From: Ferdinandcohnia sp036962685
GTDB lineage: Bacteria > Bacillota > Bacilli > Bacillales > Bacillaceae_L
Length of the DNA stretch: 64,000 nt
Assembly: GCF_036962685.1 (NCBI RefSeq)
Contig: NZ_JBALOP010000010.1
Location: forward strand, 66,798 to 130,797
Direction: 5' to 3'
The translations under genes and the position numbers were made by a program. The notes beneath the pieces are model-generated. The model searched no databases. It was not told the DNA's origin and worked only from the letters and a program-made list of their open reading frames with translations. Below, in pieces: positions 33,120 to 40,884 of this stretch. Position 1 is the stretch's first letter. Every line of letters starts with the position of its first letter.

Positions 33120-33128
33120 CTTCTCCAA

Positions 33129-34559
33129 TTAAAGCTTATTCATTTCTTCAACAAGGATTTTGTTAACCATTTGTGGGTTGGCTTGTCCTTTTGTTTGTTT
33201 CATGACTTGGCCCACTAGGAAGCCAATCGCTTTACCTTTTCCACTCTTAAAATCTTCGACAGATTGTGGGTTGTTCCCGATAACCTCAACGATAATCTTC
33301 GTTAGGGCACCTTCATCAGAGATTTGAACAAGCCCTTTTTCCTTCACGATCGTTTCTGCGTCTCCACCTTTTTCGATTAGCTCTTTGAAAACGGTTTTCG
33401 CAATCTTAGAGGAAATTGTTCCGTTCTCGATTAGCTTAATCATGCCTGCAAGACTTGCTGGAGTTAAGGCTATTTCATGTAATTCCTTCTGCTCGGCATT
33501 TAGGTAAGCCGAAACTTCACCCATTACCCAGTTTGAAGCTTGCTTTGCATCTGCACCGTTTGCTACTGTTTCTTCAAAGAAGTCCGAGGTTTCTTTCGTA
33601 ACAGTAAGTACAGCTGCATCATATTCAGGCAGACCCAGTTCTTCGATATATCGCTTTTTACGAGCATCTGGAAGCTCAGGAATTTCTGCGCGTACTCTTT
33701 CCATCCACTCATCATCAATATAAAGATCGACTAAGTCAGGCTCTGGGAAGTAGCGGTAGTCATCTGAACCTTCCTTAACACGCATTAAAATAGTAGATTT
33801 TGAAGATTCATCGTAACGGCGTGTTTCCTGTTCAATCACTCCACCTTCAGACAAAACTTCCGCCTGGCGAATTTCTTCATATTCAAGACCGCTTCGAACG
33901 AACGCAAATGAGTTTAGGTTCTTTAACTCAGTCTTTGTTCCAAATTCTTTTTGACCAACTGGACGCAATGAGATGTTAGCATCACAACGAAGTGATCCCT
34001 CTTCCATTTTACAGTCAGATACACCAGTATATTGGACAATTGATTTTAACTTTTCTAAGTATGCATATGCCTCTTCAGGTGTACGAATGTCTGGCTCTGA
34101 TACGATTTCAATCAATGGAGTTCCTTGACGGTTCAAGTCTACCAATGAATAGCCTCGACCAGAGTGAGTGAGTTTCCCTGCATCTTCCTCTAGGTGTAGA
34201 CGAGTAATGCCAATTTTTTTCTTTTCACCATTCACTTCGATTTCAATCCAGCCATGTTCCCCAATTGGTTTATCAAATTGGGAGATTTGGTAAGCCTTTG
34301 GATTATCCGGATAAAAATAGTTTTTACGGTCAAATTTTGTTTCCTGGTTAATTTCACAGTTTAAAGCCATCGCAGCCTTCATTGCCCACTCAACGGCTTT
34401 TTTATTTACAACCGGAAGAACACCTGGGTATCCTAATTCAACGACACTTGTGTTTGTATTTGGAGCAGCCCCGAATTCGTTTGGCGCGCTTGAAAATATT
34501 TTTGAATTGGTTTTAAGTTCAACGTGAACCTCTAACCCGATAACTGTTTCAAACTTCAT
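33129..34559 (-). CDS. gatB: Asp-tRNA(Asn)/Glu-tRNA(Gln) amidotransferase subunit B
   Basis: GatB binds the misacylated tRNA and, with GatC and GatA, turns Glu-tRNA(Gln) into Gln-tRNA(Gln). The 476-residue length equals that of B. subtilis GatB. The protein opens ETVIGLEVHVELKTNSKIFSS; the catalytic cradle includes NRQGTPLIEIVSEPD near residues 145-159 and the conserved cysteines and RCDANIS near 191. The C-terminal helical domain ending in GQANPQMVNKIL binds the tRNA elbow. It is the last gene of gatCAB, 15 nt after gatA. Confidence 0.96.
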   Translation of the reverse strand: MKFETVIGLEVHVELKTNSKIFSSAPNEFGAAPNTNTSVVELGYPGVLPVVNKKAVEWAMKAAMALNCEINQETKFDRKNYFYPDNPKAYQISQFDKPIGEHGWIEIEVNGEKKKIGITRLHLEEDAGKLTHSGRGYSLVDLNRQGTPLIEIVSEPDIRTPEEAYAYLEKLKSIVQYTGVSDCKMEEGSLRCDANISLRPVGQKEFGTKTELKNLNSFAFVRSGLEYEEIRQAEVLSEGGVIEQETRRYDESSKSTILMRVKEGSDDYRYFPEPDLVDLYIDDEWMERVRAEIPELPDARKKRYIEELGLPEYDAAVLTVTKETSDFFEETVANGADAKQASNWVMGEVSAYLNAEQKELHEIALTPASLAGMIKLIENGTISSKIAKTVFKELIEKGGDAETIVKEKGLVQISDEGALTKIIVEVIGNNPQSVEDFKSGKGKAIGFLVGQVMKQTKGQANPQMVNKILVEEMNKL

Positions 34560-34574
34560 TTTTGTTTTCCCCCC

Positions 34575-36032
34575 TTACAATTGTGGTTTTTGTTTATGAT
34601 GATCGGTTGCTTTTTCAAACGCATCTGCAACACGATAAATTGTGCTTTCATCAAAATGTTTTCCGATAATTTGAAGTCCAAGCGGCAGCCCGTTTGAGAA
34701 ACCACATGGAACGGAAATACCTGGTACACCCGCTAGGTTCACTGGGATGGTAAGAATATCATTCGCATACATGGTAAGTGGGTCCTCCATGTTTTCACCA
34801 ATTTTAAATGCTGGTGTTGGTGTAGTAGGCCCAATGATGACATCATACTTTTCCAGTACATCTTCAAAGTCTTTCTTGATCAATGTACGAACCTTTTGTG
34901 CTTTTTTATAATAAGCATCATAGTAACCTGAGCTTAGTGCAAAGGTTCCGAGCATAATACGACGCTTTACCTCGTCACCGAAGCCCTCGCTTCTCGATTG
35001 CTTGTACATTTCAATTAGGTTTTCTGCATTATCTGTACGGTATCCATAACGAACCCCATCAAAACGTGCAAGGTTCGCAGATGCTTCTGATGATGATAGT
35101 AAGTAATAAGTAGCAAGTGCATATTTGGAATGTGGAAGTGAAACCTCTTCCCATGTCGCACCAAGTCCCTCAAGAACTTTTAAGGAGTCTAGAACAGATT
35201 GACGAACCTCCTCATTCACACCTTCACCAAGGTATTCTTTTGGTACGGCAATTTTTAGACCCTTAACATCACCAGTCAGGGCTGATACATAGTTTGGTAC
35301 GTCTACATTTGCGGATGTTGAATCCATTGGGTCAATACCAGAAATCGCCTGTAAAAGGTACGCATTATCCTCAACTGTACGAGTCACTGGTCCAATTTGA
35401 TCTAATGACGATGCAAATGCGATCAAGCCGAAACGTGATACTCTTCCGTACGTAGGCTTTAATCCAACTACTCCACAAAAAGCGGCAGGTTGGCGAATGG
35501 AACCACCTGTATCAGAACCAAGTGAGAATAAGACTTCTCCCGCAGCAACTGCTGCTGCAGAGCCACCACTTGACCCTCCTGGAACACGTTCGAGATCCCA
35601 TGGGTTTTTCGTTACCTTAAATCCAGAGTTTTCATTTGATGAACCCATCGCAAACTCATCCATGTTAAGCTTACCAACCGTAACCGTTTGAGCTGACTTA
35701 AGCTTTTGGACAACTGTCGCATCATAGATTGGATCAAAGTTTTCGAGAATTTTACTTGCCGCCGTTGTGCGAAGACCTTTCGTAACGATATTGTCTTTCA
35801 CACCAATTGGCATACCGAATAATAAGCCTAGATCAGCGCTGTTTCCGAGTGCTTCATCTAATTGCTTCCCATATTCTCTTGCATTTTCCTCATTTAATGT
35901 TAAAAAGGCTTGTACCTTATCATCCACCGCGTTGATTTTCTTAAATGATTCCTCAACAAGGTCTGATACTGAAATTTCTTTTTTATGTAAAAGTGAATGT
36001 AATTCTGAGATTTTACGATCAAAAAGTGACAT
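34575..36032 (-). CDS. gatA: Glu-tRNA(Gln) amidotransferase subunit A
   Basis: GatA releases ammonia from glutamine for the transamidation reaction. The 485-residue protein has the amidase-signature triad: Lys79 in GMPIGVKDN, the cis-serine near 153 in GGSSGGSAAAVAAG and the nucleophile serine near 177 in GSDTGGSIRQPA. Length equals the B. subtilis protein. The start at 36032 follows GGGGGG closely. It lies between gatC and gatB. Confidence 0.96.
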   Translation of the reverse strand: MSLFDRKISELHSLLHKKEISVSDLVEESFKKINAVDDKVQAFLTLNEENAREYGKQLDEALGNSADLGLLFGMPIGVKDNIVTKGLRTTAASKILENFDPIYDATVVQKLKSAQTVTVGKLNMDEFAMGSSNENSGFKVTKNPWDLERVPGGSSGGSAAAVAAGEVLFSLGSDTGGSIRQPAAFCGVVGLKPTYGRVSRFGLIAFASSLDQIGPVTRTVEDNAYLLQAISGIDPMDSTSANVDVPNYVSALTGDVKGLKIAVPKEYLGEGVNEEVRQSVLDSLKVLEGLGATWEEVSLPHSKYALATYYLLSSSEASANLARFDGVRYGYRTDNAENLIEMYKQSRSEGFGDEVKRRIMLGTFALSSGYYDAYYKKAQKVRTLIKKDFEDVLEKYDVIIGPTTPTPAFKIGENMEDPLTMYANDILTIPVNLAGVPGISVPCGFSNGLPLGLQIIGKHFDESTIYRVADAFEKATDHHKQKPQL

Positions 36033-36047
36033 CCTTTTTCCCCCCCT

Positions 36048-36338
36048 TTATTCAATAATAGCTGGTACACGGAACTGACCATCCTTCGCATCTGGTGCAT
36101 TTTTTAATACTTCTTCAATAGGCAATCCTTCTTTTGCAACATCTTCACGCATTACATTTTTCACGGAAAGAACATGTGAAGTTGGCTCCACATTTTCTGT
36201 ATCTAATTCATTTAATTGTTCAGCGAACGAAATAATCCCATCCAGCTGTTGTTGGAACACCTTTGCTTCGTCCTCTGTCACAGCTAAACGTGCTAAATTT
36301 GCAACATGTTTTACTTCTTCAATCGAAATTCTCGACAT
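36048..36338 (-). CDS. gatC: Glu-tRNA(Gln) amidotransferase subunit C
   Basis: A 96-residue subunit that clamps GatA to GatB. It begins MSRISIEEVKHVANLARLAVTEDE, the family hallmark, and matches the usual GatC length. RBS GGAGG lies ahead of the ATG. It is the first gene of gatCAB. Confidence 0.95.
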   Translation of the reverse strand: MSRISIEEVKHVANLARLAVTEDEAKVFQQQLDGIISFAEQLNELDTENVEPTSHVLSVKNVMREDVAKEGLPIEEVLKNAPDAKDGQFRVPAIIE

Positions 36339-36540
36339 TTCCCTTCACCTCCACCGTCCATACCCTTAGGTAATATACTGATAATATCAAAAATTACTCA
36401 CTTTCGGCAACAATTCCTCCCTCATTCTTCCCGAATTCGACAGGAACCAACGCAAAAATCCGTTTAGGCAGATAATTTTTCTTTTAGATATGGAATTTGT
36501 TATAGTAGGATTACAAATTATAGCATTTGGAGTGATAGGT

Positions 36541-36858
36541 ATGGAAAGAATTACTTCTGTCGAACAGTTTAATAAGATTATTCAATCTGAAGGAGCTATT
36601 GTAAAATTTGATACAACTTGGTGTCCAGATTGCCGACGCCTAGAAGCGTTCATTGGTGAGATTCTTGAAACTCACAATCGTGTTCCATGGTATAGCATGG
36701 ACAAGGACGAGTTCCCAGAAATCGCTGAAAAATATGATGTTATGGGAATCCCAAGTCTTCTTTATTATAAAGGTGGAGAAAAGCTTGGCCACTTACACAG
36801 TGCAAACGCAAAAACTCCTGAGCAAGTAAATGAATACCTTGAAGGATTAGGAATCTAA
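36541..36858 (+). CDS. thioredoxin-family protein (YtpP-like)
   Basis: A 105-residue cytoplasmic thioredoxin fold. The active site is WCPDC near residues 28-32 instead of WCGPC, as in YtpP-type bacillithiol or protein disulphide reductases, and the cis-proline is in GIPSLLYY. ATG 36541 with GGAGTG ahead is preferred; an upstream in-frame start at 36490 would add a hydrophobic segment and has no RBS. It is monocistronic. Confidence 0.88.
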   Translation: MERITSVEQFNKIIQSEGAIVKFDTTWCPDCRRLEAFIGEILETHNRVPWYSMDKDEFPEIAEKYDVMGIPSLLYYKGGEKLGHLHSANAKTPEQVNEYLEGLGI

Positions 36859-36868
36859 TCATAAAGTT

Positions 36869-36904
36869 AGCCGTTATTGCCTAAGTGCAGTAATGGCTTT
36901 TTAT
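36869..36904 (+). terminator. intrinsic terminator of the thioredoxin-like gene
   Basis: AGCCGTTATTGC pairs with GCAGTAATGGCT with two G-U pairs, followed by five T. Confidence 0.88.
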
Positions 36905-37025
36905 ATTTACTTTCAATCTATTTTTTTAGTTGAACTTTTTTCAGAAAAAGGCTATATATTTGTTATTTTTCAGAAATACTGAGAAAATAGTAGTATAAAT
37001 TTTAATTGGAAATGGGAGATTCAGT

Positions 37026-37328
37026 ATGAACGTAAAAATCAATCGTAATGCGGCAAAAGTAATGAAGCAAATGCTTGAAAGTGAAGAATCAGAAGGTAAA
37101 ATGCTTCGTGTTGTCATCACGGAACATCACGGCAACCATGCCCATTATGCTCTTCAATTTGATAACCCAACAGAGCACGATGAAATTGTAAAAACCGATA
37201 AAGATGTTGAGGTCCTGCTTGACACGAGAGATGCTGAATTTTTAGATGGCATTTGGATTCAATTTTACTACGTTCCTGAAGAACAATTTGTCATCACAAA
37301 TCCGAAAAAAGGTCATCACCACCATTAA
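37026..37328 (+). CDS. HesB/IscA-like protein lacking cysteines
   Basis: A 100-residue protein with the HesB-like fold order (INRNAAKVMKQML, then RVVITEHHG, YALQFDN and a C-terminal DGIWIQF strand). Functional IscA and HesB proteins bind iron-sulphur clusters through three conserved cysteines; this one has no cysteine at all and ends in four histidines, with more histidines at residues 34-40. It may bind metal differently or have a regulatory role. RBS GGGAG is before ATG 37026. Monocistronic. Confidence 0.75.
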   Translation: MNVKINRNAAKVMKQMLESEESEGKMLRVVITEHHGNHAHYALQFDNPTEHDEIVKTDKDVEVLLDTRDAEFLDGIWIQFYYVPEEQFVITNPKKGHHHH

Positions 37329-37333
37329 TATTA

Positions 37334-37363
37334 GGCGCGGAGAATTCTCCGGGCCATTTTTGT
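37334..37363 (+). terminator. intrinsic terminator of the HesB-like gene
   Basis: The palindrome CGGAGAATTCTCCG with outer G-C pairs is followed by ATTTTTG. Confidence 0.75.
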
Positions 37364-37555
37364 TTTCATTCAAAAGGTCAAGAGACCTTACTACCACTTA
37401 AAATGACGTTTTTATTATCATTTTCTATAAAATATAAATAGTATGTATGTTTACTGTAAATCATGTCTTTTAGCAAATGATCTATTGTATATTGTTACTA
37501 GATTGGAAGCTAGTCAACCAATCCATAAAAATATTATCTGGAGGTATTGTAACCA

Positions 37556-37717
37556 ATGAAAAAGAACTTATTGTTTAAAATTGGCGCTTCTCTACTAGCT
37601 ATTTTCTTAATGACGGCTTGCAGCAGCGAAGATACGGATACTGAACAAGAACAGCCAGATACTGAACAAAGTGATCAAACAGAGACAGAGGATGAAGCAG
37701 AAGAGGAAACAGAATAA
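37556..37717 (+). CDS. small acidic lipoprotein
   Basis: A 53-residue protein with a lipoprotein signal: MKKNLLFK, a hydrophobic core and the lipobox LMTAC with the lipidated cysteine at residue 22. The mature part has about 31 residues, nearly all Ser, Thr, Glu, Asp and Gln, and so is a short acidic tail on the outer membrane face. RBS GGAGG is 11 nt upstream. No function can be named. A terminator follows 21 bases after the stop. Confidence 0.8.
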   Translation: MKKNLLFKIGASLLAIFLMTACSSEDTDTEQEQPDTEQSDQTETEDEAEEETE

Positions 37718-37738
37718 GAATTAAGCCCATATTTGAAT

Positions 37739-37776
37739 AACTCCCACTCTACGATAAGAGTGGGAGTTTTATTTTT
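37739..37776. terminator. bidirectional intrinsic terminator
   Basis: ACTCCCACTCT pairs with AGAGTGGGAGT over six bases; the T run is better on the plus strand. It lies between the convergent lipoprotein and pruA genes. Confidence 0.9.
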
Positions 37777-39322
37777 ACAACATTTCTGATGTTGTTTTTG
37801 CTTGCATGTGAAGGATTAGGTAATCCGGGCCGCCCGCTTTTGAGTCCGTTCCAGACATATTGAAGCCACCAAATGGCTGATAGCCTACAATTGCACCTGT
37901 ACATCCACGGTTGAAGTAAAGGTTACCCACGTGGAAGTCTTCCTTTGCCTTTTCGATATTTGCACGGTTGTTTGAAATAACCGCACCTGTTAATCCATAT
38001 TCTGTGTTGTTCGCAATCTCAATCGCGTGGTCAAAGTCACGGGCTTTACTGAACGCTACTACAGGGCCAAAGATTTCTTCTTTCATGATGCGTGCGTCCT
38101 CACGAACATCAGCGAAGATGGTTGGTTGGATGAACCAGCCCTTGGAGTCGTCACCTTCTCCGCCATGAAGTAGTTTTCCTTCGTTCTTTCCAATCTCAAC
38201 ATAGCTCATAATCTTGTCGTAAGCACCTTGGTCATTAACCGGCCCCATATAGGTTGCCTTTTGCGCAGGATCCCCGACTGTTAATTCTTTAGTTAATTCA
38301 ACAGCACGGTTTAAAACCTCATCATATACATCTTCTACAACAACTGCTCGTGAACAAGCTGAACATTTTTGTCCAGAGAATCCAAATGCAGATGCAACAA
38401 TTGATTTTGCCGCTAATTCTAAATCTGCTTCTTTATCAACGACAATTGTATCTTTACCGCCCATTTCCGCGATTACACGTTTCAACCAAATTTGGCCTTC
38501 ATTTAGTTTGGAAGCACGTTCGTAGATTCGTAGACCCACATCACGTGAACCTGTAAAACTAATAAACCGAGTTTTTGCGTGATCTACTAAGTAGTCACCA
38601 ACCTCAGAGCCACTTCCTGGAATATAGTTAACAACCCCTGCTGGTAATCCTGCCTCTTCAAGAACTTCCATGAATTTTGCAGCGATTACTGGAGTTGTAC
38701 TAGCTGGTTTAAGTAATACAGTGTTACCTGAAACTAAGGCAGCTGTTGTCATGCCAGCCATAATCGCAAACGCGAAGTTCCAAGGCGAAATGACAACTCC
38801 TACACCTAATGGGATGTAAGTAAAACGATTATGCTCAATTGAACGGCTTTCTACTGGAATTCCATCCTTTAATTTTAACATTTGACGTCCATAGTACTCC
38901 ATGAAATCAATCGCCTCTGCAGTATCCGCATCCGCTTCATTCCATGGCTTACCCGCTTCTTTTACGAGTATAGCGGAGAACTCATGCTTGCGGCGACGAA
39001 CAATCGCTGCAGATTTAAAAAGAATATCAGCACGCATTTCCGGGCTTGATTTTCTCCATGTTTGGAAAGTTTCATGGGCGACCTTCATAGCCTTCTCAGC
39101 TAACTCACGATTTGCTTTTGAAACACGGCCAATCACTTCTTCCTTGTTTGCAGGGTTAACAGAGACGATTTTATCTTCGGTTGAGATACGCTCACCACCA
39201 ATGATTAGGTCGTAATCATTGCCTAAATAAGCTTCAACAGTTTTAAGGCCGGCCTCAAACGCTTTCTTATTTTCTTCAATTGAAAAATCCGTAAATGGTT
39301 CATGTTTATATGGTACTACCAT
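37775..39322 (-). CDS. pruA: L-glutamate gamma-semialdehyde (1-pyrroline-5-carboxylate) dehydrogenase
   Basis: Oxidises glutamate semialdehyde to glutamate with NAD, the last step of proline and arginine breakdown; also called RocA. The 515-residue length equals B. subtilis RocA. The catalytic cysteine is in GFSGQKCSACSR near residue 319, the catalytic glutamate in AEMGGKD near 285, and the NAD motif FTGSRDVG near 243. ATG 39322 is chosen as GGGAGG is nine bases ahead. Its 5' leader contains dispersed element A copy 2. It stands alone, away from other proline or arginine genes. Confidence 0.95.
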   Translation of the reverse strand: MVVPYKHEPFTDFSIEENKKAFEAGLKTVEAYLGNDYDLIIGGERISTEDKIVSVNPANKEEVIGRVSKANRELAEKAMKVAHETFQTWRKSSPEMRADILFKSAAIVRRRKHEFSAILVKEAGKPWNEADADTAEAIDFMEYYGRQMLKLKDGIPVESRSIEHNRFTYIPLGVGVVISPWNFAFAIMAGMTTAALVSGNTVLLKPASTTPVIAAKFMEVLEEAGLPAGVVNYIPGSGSEVGDYLVDHAKTRFISFTGSRDVGLRIYERASKLNEGQIWLKRVIAEMGGKDTIVVDKEADLELAAKSIVASAFGFSGQKCSACSRAVVVEDVYDEVLNRAVELTKELTVGDPAQKATYMGPVNDQGAYDKIMSYVEIGKNEGKLLHGGEGDDSKGWFIQPTIFADVREDARIMKEEIFGPVVAFSKARDFDHAIEIANNTEYGLTGAVISNNRANIEKAKEDFHVGNLYFNRGCTGAIVGYQPFGGFNMSGTDSKAGGPDYLILHMQAKTTSEML

Positions 39323-39344
39323 TCTACTTCGCCTCCCTTTGTAG

Positions 39345-39546
39345 TAAATCAAATGCGCCTCGGCGTATTTGCGCTCAGATTTTTTAGGCCCACACGAGGT
39401 GGGTCACAAAGACGTTGCCACAGGAAGTGGCGCTCTTAGTCTTTGATCCTACGCTCGAAAAATTACCCTTTAAAAATCTGTGGCACCCGCCGGAGGCTTT
39501 AACTTTATTTAGCAGGAGTAGGAGCTTCTGCTAAATAAAGTTAAAC
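39345..39546 (-). repeat. dispersed 5'-leader element A, copy 2 (long form)
   Basis: Same order and orientation as copy 1, with a well-formed entry hairpin (TTTAACTTTATTTAGCAG with its complement CTGCTAAATAAAGTTAAA), the core GCCTCCGGCGGGTGCCACAG and the 80-nt insert. It ends 22 nt before the pruA start codon. Confidence 0.88.
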
Positions 39547-39600
39547 TAACAATATCATTCTACTAAAATAAAGCGCTTTCTTCAAATGAGAATGAACACA

Positions 39601-39634
39601 AAAAATAAGACCTAACCCAAATGGTTAGATCTTG
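39601..39634 (-). terminator. intrinsic terminator of the pcrB-pcrA-ligA-camS unit
   Basis: Minus-strand AAGATCTAACC pairs with GGTTAGGTCTT and a T-rich tail follows, eleven bases after the camS stop codon. Confidence 0.85.
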
Positions 39635-39644
39635 TTTTCTGCGT

Positions 39645-40871
39645 TTAATTATAGACGTGTACGGTTGGTTCACTTTCACCTGCATCCCGTATGATGACAC
39701 TTTCTGCACCACTTTCGGATTCTATATAAACCTGAAGTGAAATATAGTTCTCAAAATGCTCCATGATTAGGCCTGTTACATATTGGGTAAATCCGATTAC
39801 CTCTGCCTTTCCATAGAATTGCATTGGAATGGTTAACGTGAGCTCCTGTAATTCTTCATCCTTGTAAAAGCCTTTTCCGACAACTGCTGTGAAATTCGGG
39901 AAAAAATCCGCAATCGCATCAGAAAAGTTTTGTACCATTAATGAGTCCTCACGATAATTATTTTTCGCCTCTGTTGATGGGAAGAAATAATACTTTTCAT
40001 TGATGGTTTCCCACTTTCCAATTTTAAAGGAGTTCGCATCTACCTTTGCCTTCATAATAAAGTTCCCTGGAGCAACAGAGCTAGCCGCCTCCTGTTTAAA
40101 TAGAGCAACAACTATAGGAATATCCCGAATACTTGTATATTCTTTCTGGGTTCGAATTCGGTTAATGATTTCCTCAGCGGCTTTTTTCCCTTCGCTCTCA
40201 ATATCGGCATTGGATATCTGTACATCCCTTGGATAGCCACCCATTGAAGCAGGAAGATTGTAATAGTGATGGGAGTTCATGCCAATCCCGATGACAATCC
40301 CTCCAACCTCTAATTTATCCTCATTATTTTTAATTAAATAATTTTGCTCCGTAATCGCCCCAATATAAATCGGGCTTTTTTGCATCGCCGCTTCATAACC
40401 TGGGTCCTCATTTGAGGTGTCAAAAATCGGATTTAGCCCTTCATTTGGCAATTCTTTCACACTTTTTAAATTTTTCGCTTTCGCTTGCGCCACTTCATAG
40501 GCTTTTTGCTGAGCATCGGATCTTTTTCGCTTTAACCAGTCTTGAACCGTTTCTTTTTCTAAATACTGCCCTTCCTGGAAAAAGTATTTATTCGATGGGA
40601 ATTGATCCTGAGCAATTCGCATCAATCCAGTCTCAAATTCATCAATATCCAAACGATTGTTAATATACGCTGAGACAATCCCCCGTGCTTTTCCTGTTTT
40701 ATAAGGGATAACCGCTTTATAATAGGAATCTGAAATATTATATCTAGGTATGATCGCTTTTTCTGCTTTTTTATCTGAATCCTGAACGACCTCTGTCTCT
40801 TGGTCAAATTTCGGGGCACATCCAGATAAGAGAAGCAACAACGCCAAGCCTAGAATGTATAGGTTTCTCAC
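39645..40871 (-). CDS. camS: CamS-family sex pheromone lipoprotein (YerH)
   Basis: A 408-residue lipoprotein with lipobox LLSGC near residues 14-18. Homologues in enterococci release a signal-peptide fragment sensed as a sex pheromone; in Bacillus the role is unknown. Two related domains follow the linker. The start is GTG at 40871 preceded by AGAGGTG. The gene follows ligA with 13 nt between, the conserved pcrB-pcrA-ligA-yerH order of Bacillus. Confidence 0.9.
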   Translation of the reverse strand: MRNLYILGLALLLLLSGCAPKFDQETEVVQDSDKKAEKAIIPRYNISDSYYKAVIPYKTGKARGIVSAYINNRLDIDEFETGLMRIAQDQFPSNKYFFQEGQYLEKETVQDWLKRKRSDAQQKAYEVAQAKAKNLKSVKELPNEGLNPIFDTSNEDPGYEAAMQKSPIYIGAITEQNYLIKNNEDKLEVGGIVIGIGMNSHHYYNLPASMGGYPRDVQISNADIESEGKKAAEEIINRIRTQKEYTSIRDIPIVVALFKQEAASSVAPGNFIMKAKVDANSFKIGKWETINEKYYFFPSTEAKNNYREDSLMVQNFSDAIADFFPNFTAVVGKGFYKDEELQELTLTIPMQFYGKAEVIGFTQYVTGLIMEHFENYISLQVYIESESGAESVIIRDAGESEPTVHVYN

Positions 40872-40884
40872 GCTCGAACACCTC

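Noticed and set aside
36909..37025. CodY boxes before the HesB-like gene
   Set aside because: Two TTTTTCAGAAA stretches are present, but each has four mismatches to the consensus, too weak in AT-rich DNA.
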